Below, in pieces: positions 25,035-33,977 of a stretch of DNA of 54,354 bases. The DNA lies in the NCBI GenBank assembly GCA_018993155.1, contig JAGKSX010000094.1, forward strand, positions 1-54,354. The letters are read 5' to 3'. The position numbers and the translations under genes are program-made. The stretch's first letter is position 1. The number at the start of each line of letters is the position of its first letter. This stretch comes from Hydrogenophaga sp. Its GTDB lineage: Bacteria > Pseudomonadota > Gammaproteobacteria > Burkholderiales > Burkholderiaceae_C. The notes under the pieces are model-generated. The model ran no database searches. It was not told the origin of the DNA and was given only the letters and a program-made list of their open reading frames with translations.

Positions 25035-26667
25035 CGTTTTCAACCAGCCCGAGCCGCTGGTGGATGTGAACCTGTTCGCCGGGAACCGGCCGATGCAGGC
25101 GGCGTTGAAATTCAACGCGCCCGCCCTGGACACCGCGCCGCTGCAGGCGCTGGGCGCCACGGTGGGCGGTGGCGAGATGCAGACGCACGCGCGCCTGGCC
25201 AACGTGCACACGCCGCAGCTCAAGACGCACAGCCGCTTCGGCCACCGCATCGACCAGGTGGAGTTCCACCCGAGCTACCACGCGCTGATGACGGCCGCGG
25301 TGGGCGCGGGCCTGCACGGCACCGCGTTCTCGGCCGAGCAGCAGGCCACCGGCCACGCCCACCAGTTGCGCGCCGCCGGCTTCATGCTCTTCACCGAGCT
25401 GGAGCCGTCCATCCTGTGCCCCATCTCCATGAGCTACGCGGTGGCGCCCGCGCTCAAGGACAACCCGGCCATCTACCAGGACTGGGCGCCCGGCCTCACC
25501 AGCCGCGCCTACGACCCGGCGCTCAAGGTCTGGCGCGACAAGCCCGGCCTGACCATGGGCATGGGCATGACGGAGAAGCAGGGTGGTTCCGACGTGCGCG
25601 CGAACACCACGCGCGCCGAGCCCGCCGGCAGCGACGCCTGGGGCCAGCGCTTCAGCGTCACCGGCCACAAGTGGTTCTTCTCGGCGCCGATGTGCGACGC
25701 CTTCCTGATCCTGGCGCAGACCGCCAGCGGGCTCTCGTGCCTGTTTCTGCCGCGCGTGCTGCCCGACGGCACGCTCAACCAGCTGTTCATTCAGCGCCTC
25801 AAGGACAAGCTGGGCAACAAGGCCAACGCGAGCTCCGAGGTGGAGTTCGTGGGCGCCAGCGCCTGGCTGGTGGGCGAGGAGGGTCGCGGCGTGCCGCAGA
25901 TCCTGGCCATGGGCACCATGACGCGGCTCGACTGCGCGCTGGGCACCAGCGGCCTGATGCGCCAGGCGCTGTCCATCGCGCTGAACCACACCACGCAGCG
26001 CAAGGCCTTCGGCAAGGCGCTGATCGACCAGTCGCTGATGAAGAACGTGCTGGCCGACCTGGCGCTGGAGTCCGAGTCGGCCACCGCGCTGGCCCTGCGC
26101 CTGGCGCGCAGCTTCGACCGGGCGGCCGACCCGCACGAGCAGGTGATGACGCGCCTGCTCACCCCGGTGGCCAAGTTCTGGATCTGCAAGCGCGGCAGCC
26201 ACTTCGCGCAGGAAGCCATGGAATGCCTGGGCGGCAACGGCTATGTGGAGGAGGGCGGTGAAGGCATCATGGCGCGCATCTACCGCGAAATGCCGCTCAA
26301 CTCCATCTGGGAGGGTGCGGGCAACATCATGGCTTTGGACCTGCTGCGCGCCTTGCGCAAGGCCGATGCCGCCGCCGCGCTGGCGCACGAACTCGCACCC
26401 GCGCGCGGCATGCACCCCGCGCTGGATCACCTGGCCGATCGCCTGCCGGCGCGCGTGGAAGAGATGGCCATCGAAATGGAAGCCCGCCGCCTGGCGCAGG
26501 ACGTGGCCCTGGCCGTGCAGGCCGCGCTGCTGGCGCAGACCGCGCCTGCGGCGGTGTTCGGCGCCTTCTGCGAGTCGCGCCTGGCCGGGCAGTGGGGTTA
26601 CAGCTTCGGATCGCTGGGCGCGGGCACCGATTTCGATGCCATCATTGCCCGAGCCATGCCGCGCTGA
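25018..26667 (+). CDS. aidB: AidB-type acyl-CoA dehydrogenase homologue
   Basis: 549 residues, colinear with E. coli AidB: HDVFNQPEPLVDVNLF at the N-terminus, MGMTEKQGGSDVRANTTRAE, GHKWFFSAP, RLKDKLGNKANASSEVEF and EMPLNSIWEGAGNIMALD are all recognisable. AidB is a flavoprotein of the Ada alkylation response that binds DNA and has weak isovaleryl-CoA dehydrogenase activity. GAGGAGA precedes the ATG within the desaturase gene. An O6-alkylguanine methyltransferase lies 2.4 kb downstream in the same run of genes, which supports an alkylation-stress connection. Confidence 0.92.
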   Translation: MPATHDVFNQPEPLVDVNLFAGNRPMQAALKFNAPALDTAPLQALGATVGGGEMQTHARLANVHTPQLKTHSRFGHRIDQVEFHPSYHALMTAAVGAGLHGTAFSAEQQATGHAHQLRAAGFMLFTELEPSILCPISMSYAVAPALKDNPAIYQDWAPGLTSRAYDPALKVWRDKPGLTMGMGMTEKQGGSDVRANTTRAEPAGSDAWGQRFSVTGHKWFFSAPMCDAFLILAQTASGLSCLFLPRVLPDGTLNQLFIQRLKDKLGNKANASSEVEFVGASAWLVGEEGRGVPQILAMGTMTRLDCALGTSGLMRQALSIALNHTTQRKAFGKALIDQSLMKNVLADLALESESATALALRLARSFDRAADPHEQVMTRLLTPVAKFWICKRGSHFAQEAMECLGGNGYVEEGGEGIMARIYREMPLNSIWEGAGNIMALDLLRALRKADAAAALAHELAPARGMHPALDHLADRLPARVEEMAIEMEARRLAQDVALAVQAALLAQTAPAAVFGAFCESRLAGQWGYSFGSLGAGTDFDAIIARAMPR

Positions 26668-26689
26668 ACATCCCCACAAGGCCCCCGAT

Positions 26690-27625
26690 ATGTCCGACCT
26701 CATCCTTCACCACTACGCCACGTCGCCGTTTTCCGAAAAGGCGCGCCTGATGCTGGGCCACAAGGGCCTCGCCTGGCAGAGCGTGAACATCCCGCGCATC
26801 ATGCCCAAGCCCGACGTGGTCGCGCTCACCGGCGGCTACCGCCGCACGCCCATCCTGCAGGTCGGTGCCGACATCTACTGCGACACCGCGCTGATCTGCG
26901 ACGTGCTGGAACACCGCAAGCCCCAGCCCGCGCTCTACCACGAGCACCACAAGGGCGTGGCGCGCGTGCTGGCGCAATGGGCCGACACCACGCTGTTCTG
27001 GGCCGCCATGGCCTACAGCCTCAGCCCGAAGGGCGCGGCCGCGCTGTTCGCCGGCCAGCCGCCCGAAGCGGCCCAGGCCTTCGCGGCCGACCGTGGCGCC
27101 ATGCGCGGCGGCATGACCAGCCTGCGCCCGGGCGACGCCACCGCCGCCTACCGCAGCTACCTGCGCCGCCTCTCCACCATGGTCGAGGAACAGCCCTTCC
27201 TGCTGGGCGACGCGCCCTGCGTGGCCGACTTCGCCGCCTACCACCCGCTGTGGTTCAGCCGCGTGGTCAACCCCGCGATGGCCGGCATCCTGGACGCCAC
27301 GCCCCACGTGATCGAGTGGCTGGACCGCATGGCCGCCATCGGCCACGGCACGTCTCACAAGATGACGTCCACCGAGGCGATCGCCATCGCGGCCGCCGCC
27401 GAGCCCGCGCCGCTGACCGACGACATCTTCCAGGACGAACACGGCATTGCCCTGGGCAGCCGCGTGACCGTGACCGCCGAGTCCTTCGGCCCCGAGCCCA
27501 CCGAAGGCATCCTGCGCGCGGCCACGCGCACTCGCTACACGCTGGAACGCACCGACGAGCGCGCCGGGCGCCTGCACGTGCACTTCCCGCGCATCGGCTA
27601 TGTGTTGAGGGAAGTGCGCGCTTGA
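26690..27625 (+). CDS. Glutathione S-transferase family protein with C-terminal extension
   Basis: 311 residues. The thioredoxin-like N-terminal domain (~1-80) has YATSPFSEKARLML and the cis-Pro motif RRTPILQ, then DTALICDVLE. A helical C-terminal domain follows to about 230. A further ~70 residues (EHGIALGSRVTVTAESFGPE) look like a small beta domain not present in standard GSTs. It would act on electrophilic substrates with glutathione. It starts 22 bases after aidB and overlaps the next gene by 4 bases. Confidence 0.85.
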   Translation: MSDLILHHYATSPFSEKARLMLGHKGLAWQSVNIPRIMPKPDVVALTGGYRRTPILQVGADIYCDTALICDVLEHRKPQPALYHEHHKGVARVLAQWADTTLFWAAMAYSLSPKGAAALFAGQPPEAAQAFAADRGAMRGGMTSLRPGDATAAYRSYLRRLSTMVEEQPFLLGDAPCVADFAAYHPLWFSRVVNPAMAGILDATPHVIEWLDRMAAIGHGTSHKMTSTEAIAIAAAAEPAPLTDDIFQDEHGIALGSRVTVTAESFGPEPTEGILRAATRTRYTLERTDERAGRLHVHFPRIGYVLREVRA

Positions 27626-28089
27626 GCTCCCCGACCCCGAACCTGACCTGGCGCTGCCTGCCTTTTGATGCCCTGCATGCCCGCAACCTGTATGCCCTGC
27701 TGCAACTGCGCACCGAGGTGTTCGTGATGGAGCAGAACTGCGTGTTCCAGGACATGGACGGCGCCGACGCCCGGTGTTTCCACCTGCTCGGCGAACGCAC
27801 CGACGGCACGCTGGCGGCCTACGCCCGCCTGGTGCCGGCCGGCCTGAAATTCACCGAGGCCAGCATCGGCCGCGTGGTCACGCTGCCGGCGGCGCGCGGC
27901 GGCGGCCTGGGCCATGTGCTGATGCGCGAAGCGGTGCAGGCCTTGCACGGCCTCTGGGGCGTGCAGCCCATCCGCATCGGCGCGCAGGCGCGGCTGGAGG
28001 GTTTCTACCGCCAGCATGGCTTCGAACCGGCCAGCGAGATCTACATCGAAGACGGCATCGACCACATCGAAATGGTTCGGGCTGCCTGA
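27622..28089 (+). CDS. ElaA-type GNAT acetyltransferase (TTG start)
   Basis: 155 residues, close in length to E. coli ElaA. It has the family features LRTEVFVMEQNCVFQDMDGAD and a C-terminal RLEGFYRQHGFEPASE. The acetyl-CoA loop is GRVVTLPAARGGGLGHVLM. No ATG or GTG is available in frame near the start; TTG at 27622 overlaps the GST stop codon and gives a protein beginning MSSPTPNLTW. Substrate unknown. Confidence 0.85.
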   Translation: MSSPTPNLTWRCLPFDALHARNLYALLQLRTEVFVMEQNCVFQDMDGADARCFHLLGERTDGTLAAYARLVPAGLKFTEASIGRVVTLPAARGGGLGHVLMREAVQALHGLWGVQPIRIGAQARLEGFYRQHGFEPASEIYIEDGIDHIEMVRAA

Positions 28090-28114
28090 GTTCTTTCACA
28101 TACAGGAGACATCC

Positions 28115-29020
28115 ATGATTCAGGACTTCAAGGGCAAGACGGCGGTGCTCACCGGCGCCGGTTCGGGCTTCGGCCTCGAATGCGCGCGCATCGGCGCGAA
28201 GCTGGGCATGAACCTGGTGCTGGTGGACGTGCAGCAGGACGCGCTGGACAAGGCCACGGCCGAGATCGAGGCCACCGGCGTGCAGGTGCTCTCGCGCAAG
28301 GTCGACGTCTCCAGCCAGGAACAGATGGAAGCCCTGGCCAAGGCGGTCGAACAGCGTTTCGGCGCGCCGCACTTCGTCTTCAACAACGCCGGGGTGGGCT
28401 CGGCCGGCCTGGTGTGGGAAAACTCGGTGCGCGACTGGGAATGGGTGCTCGGCGTCAACCTCTGGGGCGTGATCCACGGCGTGCGCCTGTTCACCCCCAT
28501 GATGCTGGCCGCCGCGAAGAAGGACCCGAACTGGCGCGGCCACATCGTCAACACTGCCAGCATGGCCGGCCTGCTCACGCCGCCCAACATGGGCATCTAC
28601 AACGTGAGCAAACACGCCGTGGTGAGCCTGACCGAGACGCTCTACCAGGACCTGAAGCTGGTGAGCGACCAGCTCAGCACCAGCGTGCTGTGCCCGTACT
28701 TCGTGCCCACCGGCATCAACCAGAGCCACCGCAACCGCCCGGCCGAGATGGCCGACGAAAAAGCCACGCAAAGCCAGCTGATCGGCCAGGCCATGACCGA
28801 CAAGGCCGTGGGTTCGGGCAAGGTCTCGGCCGCCGAGGTGGCCCAGCTGGTGTTCGACGCCATCAGCGCCGATCGCTTCTACATCTTCAGCCACCCGCGC
28901 GCGCTGGGCAATGTGCGCGCGCGCATGGAAGGCATCGTCAACCAGACCAATCCGGCCGACCCGTTCCTCGAACGGCCCGAGATCGGTGCGGGTTTGCGCG
29001 CGGCGCTGCGCGCCGTGTGA
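28115..29020 (+). CDS. SDR-family oxidoreductase
   Basis: 301 residues, classical SDR. TGAGSGFGLECA (~13-24) binds the cofactor, with Asp in LVLVDVQQ suggesting NAD. FNNAGVG, NTASMAGLL and YNVSK give the catalytic Asn, Ser, Tyr and Lys. The C-terminal ~60 residues (SAAEVAQLVFDAISADRFYI) match the longer SDRs often annotated as short-chain alcohol dehydrogenases. AGGAGAC precedes the ATG. It sits between the ElaA-like and methyltransferase genes; substrate unknown. Confidence 0.9.
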   Translation: MIQDFKGKTAVLTGAGSGFGLECARIGAKLGMNLVLVDVQQDALDKATAEIEATGVQVLSRKVDVSSQEQMEALAKAVEQRFGAPHFVFNNAGVGSAGLVWENSVRDWEWVLGVNLWGVIHGVRLFTPMMLAAAKKDPNWRGHIVNTASMAGLLTPPNMGIYNVSKHAVVSLTETLYQDLKLVSDQLSTSVLCPYFVPTGINQSHRNRPAEMADEKATQSQLIGQAMTDKAVGSGKVSAAEVAQLVFDAISADRFYIFSHPRALGNVRARMEGIVNQTNPADPFLERPEIGAGLRAALRAV

Positions 29021-29027
29021 GGCCGCG

Positions 29028-29585
29028 ATGGACGGCGGCCACACGCTGTTCGAGACCACCATCGGTGCCATCGGCATCGCCTGGGGGCCGCACGGCGTGG
29101 TGGCGGTGCAGTTGCCCGAAGCGGATGCCACGCGCACCCGGGCGCGGCTGCTGAAGGGCCTGCCGCCGCTGCCGGAAGACGCGCACCCGCCCGCGCCGGT
29201 GCAGGCCGCCATCGAAGGCGTCCAGGCCTTGCTGGCAGGCGCCTCGCGCAGCGATCTGCGCGAGATCGCGCTCGACATGAGCGGACTCACCCCGTTCCAG
29301 CGCGAGGTCTATGCCCTGGCCCGCGCGATACCGCCCGGCGAAACGCGCACCTACGGCGAACTGGCGCAGGCCCTGGGCGACGCCGGCCTGGCCCGGGCGG
29401 TGGGGCAGGCCATGGGCCACAACCCGTTCGCGCCCATCGTGCCCTGCCACCGCGTGCTCGCCGCAGGCGGGCGCTCGGGTGGTTTTTCGGGCGGCAGCGG
29501 CGTGCCGACCAAGCTGCGCATGCTGCAGATCGAGCGTGCCCGCATCGGCAACGAGCCCGGCCTGTTCGACGGAGAGCCGCCGTGA
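29028..29585 (+). CDS. ogt: Methylated-DNA-[protein]-cysteine S-methyltransferase
   Basis: 185 residues. It repairs O6-alkylguanine by irreversible transfer of the alkyl group to Cys140 in [13 protein letters not shown]. The DNA-binding helix region [13 protein letters not shown] precedes the active site as usual. It is a stand-alone Ogt/AdaB-type enzyme without the Ada regulator domain. The start lies 7 bases after the SDR stop; the stop overlaps the AraC-type gene as GTGA. Together with aidB it suggests part of this gene run handles alkylation damage. Confidence 0.93.
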   Translation: MDGGHTLFETTIGAIGIAWGPHGVVAVQLPEADATRTRARLLKGLPPLPEDAHPPAPVQAAIEGVQALLAGASRSDLREIALDMSGLTPFQREVYALARAIPPGETRTYGELAQALGDAGLARAVGQAMGHNPFAPIVPCHRVLAAGGRSGGFSGGSGVPTKLRMLQIERARIGNEPGLFDGEPP

Positions 29586-30502
29586 TCACCGCCACCGAGC
29601 TGCAGACCGGCCCGGTGCGCGTGGTGGACTACCGCTGCGGCACAGGCCCGGCCGAGCGGCCGTTCACCGAGGTGCACCGGGGCCATTCGGTGTCCTATGT
29701 GCGCAAGGGCACCTTCGGTTACCGGGTGGGGCGCGATGCCTACGAGCTGGTGGCCGGCTCGGTGCTGGTGGGCCACCCGGGCGACGAGTTCATGTGCACA
29801 CACGACCACGCGGTCTGCGGCGACGAGTGCCTGGCCTTCCACCTCTCGCCCGGTTTTGTCGAGCTGGTCGGCGGCGACCAACGCACCTGGCGCACCGGTG
29901 GCCTGCCGCCGCTGCCCGAGCTGATGGTGCTGGGCGAACTCGCGCAGGCCGTGGCCAGCGGCCAGGGCGATGCCGGCCTGGACGAGGTGGGCCTGTGGTT
30001 CGCGTCGCGCTTCGTGGAGGTGGTGAGCGGCCGCGAGCTCGCGCCCACGCCGGTGGCCGGACGCGACCGGCGCCGCGCGGTCGAGGCCGCGGCGTGGATC
30101 GCGGCCCATTCGAGCGAGGCGGTCGATCTGGACCGGGCTGCGGGCGAAGCGGCCCTGAGCCCGTTCCATTTCCTGCGGGTGTTCTCGCGGGTGCTCGGCG
30201 TCACGCCGCACCAGTACCTCGTGCGTACGCGCCTGCGGCACGCGGCCCGGCTGCTGGCCGAGGACGATCGCCCGGTGACCGAGGTGGCGCTGGAGGTGGG
30301 CTTCGCCGACCTCAGCAATTTCGTGCGCAGCTTCCACCGCGCGGCCGGCCTGTCCCCGCGCGGCTTCCGGCGCGCCGCCCGCAACGGCCCCTCGAAAGAC
30401 CGCAAGATTCTCCAAGACCGACTGGCGACCCTGCTCGAAGATGAACGCCTCATCCACCCATCGAGCAGGAAACCTTCGCCATGTACGACCACCTCGGACT
30501 GA
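29582..30502 (+). CDS. AraC-family transcriptional regulator
   Basis: 306 residues starting with GTG overlapping the ogt stop. The N-terminal half looks like a cupin-type sensor ([39 protein letters not shown]) with several His/Cys residues. The C-terminal half has two helix-turn-helix units: [20 protein letters not shown] and [20 protein letters not shown], then [10 protein letters not shown]. There is no Ada-type methyl-acceptor zinc domain. The last 22 bases overlap the VOC gene. It may control the preceding genes or the VOC gene. Confidence 0.9.
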   Translation: MITATELQTGPVRVVDYRCGTGPAERPFTEVHRGHSVSYVRKGTFGYRVGRDAYELVAGSVLVGHPGDEFMCTHDHAVCGDECLAFHLSPGFVELVGGDQRTWRTGGLPPLPELMVLGELAQAVASGQGDAGLDEVGLWFASRFVEVVSGRELAPTPVAGRDRRRAVEAAAWIAAHSSEAVDLDRAAGEAALSPFHFLRVFSRVLGVTPHQYLVRTRLRHAARLLAEDDRPVTEVALEVGFADLSNFVRSFHRAAGLSPRGFRRAARNGPSKDRKILQDRLATLLEDERLIHPSSRKPSPCTTTSD

Positions 30503-30840
30503 AAGTCAACGACCTCGCCAAGAGCACCCGCTTCTACGAAGCCGCGCTCGCGCCGCTCGGCCACGTGCTGGGCTCCCACGACGACAGTTATGCCGGCCTG
30601 GGGCCGAAAGACGCCCCCGCGCTGTGGCTCTACGCGGCACCGGGCCACCAGGGCCCGGGCACCCACGTCGCGTTTCGCGCCCCCGACCACCGGGCGGTGG
30701 ACGCCTTCTACAAAGCGGGCCTGAAGGCCGGCGCGCGCGACAACGGCGGCCCCGGCGCGCGACCCGACTACAGCGCCACCTACTACGCGGCCTTCCTGAT
30801 CGACCCCGACGGCAACAACGTCGAGGCCGTCTGCCCGTGA
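30481..30840 (+). CDS. VOC-family (glyoxalase/bleomycin-resistance type) protein
   Basis: 119 residues, one vicinal-oxygen-chelate domain. It starts [20 protein letters not shown], has a central [16 protein letters not shown] and ends [19 protein letters not shown]. Likely metal ligands are His4, the central His and the C-terminal Glu. Members act on glyoxals, epoxides, catechols or antibiotics; the substrate here is unknown. AGGAAACC lies 5 bases before the ATG, within the AraC gene. Confidence 0.9.
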   Translation: MYDHLGLKVNDLAKSTRFYEAALAPLGHVLGSHDDSYAGLGPKDAPALWLYAAPGHQGPGTHVAFRAPDHRAVDAFYKAGLKAGARDNGGPGARPDYSATYYAAFLIDPDGNNVEAVCP

Positions 30841-30844
30841 GGGT

Positions 30845-32638
30845 TCAGGCCGGGGCCTGCGCGTCCTGGCCCTCGGCCTGCTGCCTCTTCACCTGGTTGC
30901 CCAGCACCAGCTGGCGGCCAGCGAACAGGCCGCCGGCGGCTTCGAGGGCCATGCGCTCGGCGTCGCGCCGGCGCAGGTGTTCCATCACCTCATCGGCTTC
31001 CTCCTCGGCGGCACCGAGGGTGAGCACGGCCTGGCGGCCCATGGCCATGGCCGACTCGAAAGTCTCGCGCACCAGGTAGCTCACGTCGGCCTTGCGCAGT
31101 TCGAGCACGTGTTCGCGGTCGAACGCGCGCACCAGCAGCTCGGCGTGCGGGAACTCGGTCTTGGCCAGCTCGGCGATGCGCGTGGCGGCTTCCTTGTTGT
31201 CCAGGCAGACCAGGATGGCCTGCGCGGCGTGGGCGCCGGCCGCGTGCAGCACGTCGGCTCGGCAGCCGTCGCCGTAGTAGACCTTGAAGCCGTAGGCCTC
31301 GGCGTCGCGGATCATCTGCACGTTGTTGTCGATGATGGTGATGCTCGCGCCCCGGGCGATCACGCCCTGGCTGGCGATCTGGCCGAAACGGCCGAAACCG
31401 ATCACCAGCACGCTCGCGGCCCGGTCGGCCACGGTCTCGATGCCGTCCATGGACACGTCAGCGTCCTTGGCCGCGAAGCGCCGGTGCACCAGCACCACCA
31501 GGGGGGTGAGCGCCATGGACAGGACCACGATGGCGGTCATGTTGGCATTGACCACCGGGTCGATCACCTTGGCGCCCAGCGCGGCGGCGAACAGCACGAA
31601 GGCGAATTCGCCGCCCTGCGCCATGAGCACGGCGCGGTCCAGCGCGTCGGCGTGCGAGCTGCGGGCGAAGCGCGCCACGCCGTAGATGCACAGGGCCTTG
31701 ACCAGCATCATCGCCACCACGCCGGCCACGATGATGGGCCAATTGCTCGCCACGGCCGCCAGGTCCAGCGACATGCCCACGCTCAGGAAGAACAGGCCCA
31801 GCAGCAGGCCCCGGAAGGGCTCGATGTCGGCCTCCAGCTGGTGGCGGAAGGTGGATTCGGACAGCAGCACGCCGGCCAGGAAGGCGCCCATGGCCATGGA
31901 CAGGCCACCGACCTGCATCAGCAAGGCTGCGCCCAGCACCACCAGCAGGGCGGCCGCGGTCATCACCTCGCGCGCCTTGGCGTTCGCCAGGATGCGGAAG
32001 AGGGGGTTGAGCAGCCACACGCCCGCGGCCACCAGCGCCACCAGCGAGCCCAGGCCCAGGCCGATCGCGCCCCAGCGCGACGAGGTGGCGGCCACCGGCC
32101 CGCCGATGTCGGGCGGCGCCATGAAGGCCACCACCGCCAGCAGCGGCACGATCAGCAGGTCTTCGAACAGCAGGATGGCGACGATCTTCTGCCCACGCGG
32201 CTGGGCCATGTCGCCGCGCTCTCCCAGCAGCTGCATCACCACGGCGGTGGAGGTCAGCACGAAGCCCATGGCGCTCACGAAGGACACGCCCAGCGGGAAA
32301 CCGAAGGCCAGGCCGACACCGGTGAGCAGGAAGCCGCACACCACCACCTGCAGGCTGCCCAGACCGAAGATGGCCTTGCGCAGGCTCCAGAGATGCGAGG
32401 GCTGCATCTCCAGGCCGATCACGAAGAGGTACATCACCACCCCGAGCTCGGCCGTGTGCAGGATGGTGGCCGGGTCGCTGATCAGGCCCATGCCGAACGG
32501 CCCGATGGCCAGGCCCGCGGCCAGGTAACCCAGCACCGAGCCCAGGCCGATGCGTTTGAACAGGGGCACGGCGACCACCGCTGCGCCCAGCAGGGTCACG
32601 ACTTTGAGCAGGTCGCCTGCGCTGCCTTCAACGGCCAT
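30845..32638 (-). CDS. CPA2-family cation:proton antiporter with RCK/TrkA-N domain (KefB/C-like)
   Basis: 597 residues. The N-terminal ~380 residues are a hydrophobic antiporter domain of about 12-13 helices (LGYLAAGLAIGPFGMGLI, MAQGGEFAFVLFAAALG). A cytosolic TrkA-N domain follows with the Rossmann motif VIGFGRFGQIASQG and acidic Asp in ITIIDNN. It probably exchanges K+ or Na+ for protons and is gated by nucleotide or glutathione adducts. The C-terminal tail is charged. It is convergent with the VOC gene (4 bases apart) and divergent from the exporter gene at 32763. Confidence 0.92.
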   Translation of the reverse strand: MAVEGSAGDLLKVVTLLGAAVVAVPLFKRIGLGSVLGYLAAGLAIGPFGMGLISDPATILHTAELGVVMYLFVIGLEMQPSHLWSLRKAIFGLGSLQVVVCGFLLTGVGLAFGFPLGVSFVSAMGFVLTSTAVVMQLLGERGDMAQPRGQKIVAILLFEDLLIVPLLAVVAFMAPPDIGGPVAATSSRWGAIGLGLGSLVALVAAGVWLLNPLFRILANAKAREVMTAAALLVVLGAALLMQVGGLSMAMGAFLAGVLLSESTFRHQLEADIEPFRGLLLGLFFLSVGMSLDLAAVASNWPIIVAGVVAMMLVKALCIYGVARFARSSHADALDRAVLMAQGGEFAFVLFAAALGAKVIDPVVNANMTAIVVLSMALTPLVVLVHRRFAAKDADVSMDGIETVADRAASVLVIGFGRFGQIASQGVIARGASITIIDNNVQMIRDAEAYGFKVYYGDGCRADVLHAAGAHAAQAILVCLDNKEAATRIAELAKTEFPHAELLVRAFDREHVLELRKADVSYLVRETFESAMAMGRQAVLTLGAAEEEADEVMEHLRRRDAERMALEAAGGLFAGRQLVLGNQVKRQQAEGQDAQAPA

Positions 32639-32762
32639 GGTGGGGTTCTCCGGGGGAAAGTAGGGGGTGGGAGGCGAAATTGTGACCTACCCGGACCGCC
32701 CTTACACCAGAACGGCCCAACCGTGCCCCGGCAAAGCCTTCGCGCCCTGGCGACAATAAGGG

Positions 32763-33977
32763 ATGTTCTTCACCCGTTATCTCAAGATGGCCCTGATTCT
32801 GGGCCTGCTCTCCGCCATCGGCCCTTTCGCCATCGACATGTACCTGCCCGCGCTGCCCGACATTGGCCGCAGCCTGGGCGCCGAGGTCGGTGCGGTGCAG
32901 TTCAGCCTGACCGCGTTTTTCCTGTCCCTGGGTGTGGGCCAGCTGCTCTACGGCCCGGTGTCCGACATGGTGGGCCGCAAGCCGCCGCTGTACTTCGGCC
33001 TGGGCCTGTTCACCCTGGCGAGCATCGGCTGCGCACTGGCCACCGACATCCAGACGCTGGTGGCGCTGCGTTTCCTGCAAGGCCTGGGCGCGGCCGCCGG
33101 CATGGCGATCCCGCGCGCGGTGGTGCGCGACCTGCACACCGGCGCCGATGCCGCGCGCCTGATGTCGCTGCTGATGCTGGTGTTCAGCGTCTCGCCCATC
33201 CTGGCCCCGCTGGCGGGCAGCGGCGTGATCGCGCTGACCGGCTGGCGCGGCGTGTTCTGGGCCGTGGCCCTGGCTTCCGTGGCCGGGCTGGCCCTGGTCT
33301 ACGGCACGCTGCAGGAGACCCGCACCGAAGCCGAGCGCGTGGAAAGCAGCCTGGGCAGCGCCCTGCGTGCCTACGCCTTGCTGCTGCGCGACTGGCATTA
33401 CCTGGGCCTGGTGGGCATCGGCGCCACGGCCATGGCCGGGTTCTTCGTCTACCTGGCCGGCTCGCCCTTCGTGCTGATCAACCACTACGGCCTCACGCCC
33501 ACGCAATACAGCCTGGCGTTCTCGCTGAACGCCATCGCCTTCATCGGCGCCTCGCAGTTCACCGGCGTGCTCGGCCAGCGCTTCGGCCTGGTGCGGCTGG
33601 TGAAGGTGGCGGCCACGGCCTCGGGCATCACCATGGCGCTGATGCTGGCCTACTACCTCGCGGGCGGCGACCAGCTCCTGGTGCTGATCATTCTGTATTT
33701 CATCGCCAGCGCCTTCATGGGCCTGGTCATCCCTACCACCTCGGTGCTCGCGCTGGAGAAACACGGCGCCATCGCCGGCACCGCCTCGGCGCTGCTGGGC
33801 ACCCTGCAGATGCTGGGTGGCGCGGCGGCCATGGGCATCGTGAGCCTGTTCGCCACCGGCAAGCCCCTGCCCATGGTGGTGGGCATGGCCACGGGCGCGC
33901 TGATCGGCGTGGCGCTGACCTGGATCACGCTCTCGGGCGATCCCACGAGGCACCTGGCCGCCGAGGCGCGCGGGTGA
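32763..33977 (+). CDS. Bcr/CflA-type MFS drug exporter
   Basis: 404 residues, 12 hydrophobic helices. Family motifs are IGPFAIDMYLPALPDIG in helix 1, motif A GPVSDMVGRKPP and LRFLQGLGAAAGMAIPRAVVRD in helix 4. It expels drugs, or sugars and metabolites, using the proton gradient. GACAAT lies only 5 bases before the ATG and no Shine-Dalgarno is seen, so the mRNA may be leaderless. The stop overlaps the next exporter gene as GTGA. Confidence 0.92.
   Translation: MFFTRYLKMALILGLLSAIGPFAIDMYLPALPDIGRSLGAEVGAVQFSLTAFFLSLGVGQLLYGPVSDMVGRKPPLYFGLGLFTLASIGCALATDIQTLVALRFLQGLGAAAGMAIPRAVVRDLHTGADAARLMSLLMLVFSVSPILAPLAGSGVIALTGWRGVFWAVALASVAGLALVYGTLQETRTEAERVESSLGSALRAYALLLRDWHYLGLVGIGATAMAGFFVYLAGSPFVLINHYGLTPTQYSLAFSLNAIAFIGASQFTGVLGQRFGLVRLVKVAATASGITMALMLAYYLAGGDQLLVLIILYFIASAFMGLVIPTTSVLALEKHGAIAGTASALLGTLQMLGGAAAMGIVSLFATGKPLPMVVGMATGALIGVALTWITLSGDPTRHLAAEARG

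Noticed and set aside
29028-30502. Possible split Ada protein (methyltransferase plus AraC regulator)
   Set aside because: The AraC-type protein lacks the Ada N-terminal zinc/methyl-acceptor domain; its N-terminus looks like a cupin sensor. The adjacency may still be functional but it is not Ada.
30977-33973. Long plus-strand open frame leading into the DHA2 exporter gene
   Set aside because: This part is antisense to the CPA2 antiporter and out of frame with the Bcr/CflA exporter. The real exporter starts at the GTG at 33974.
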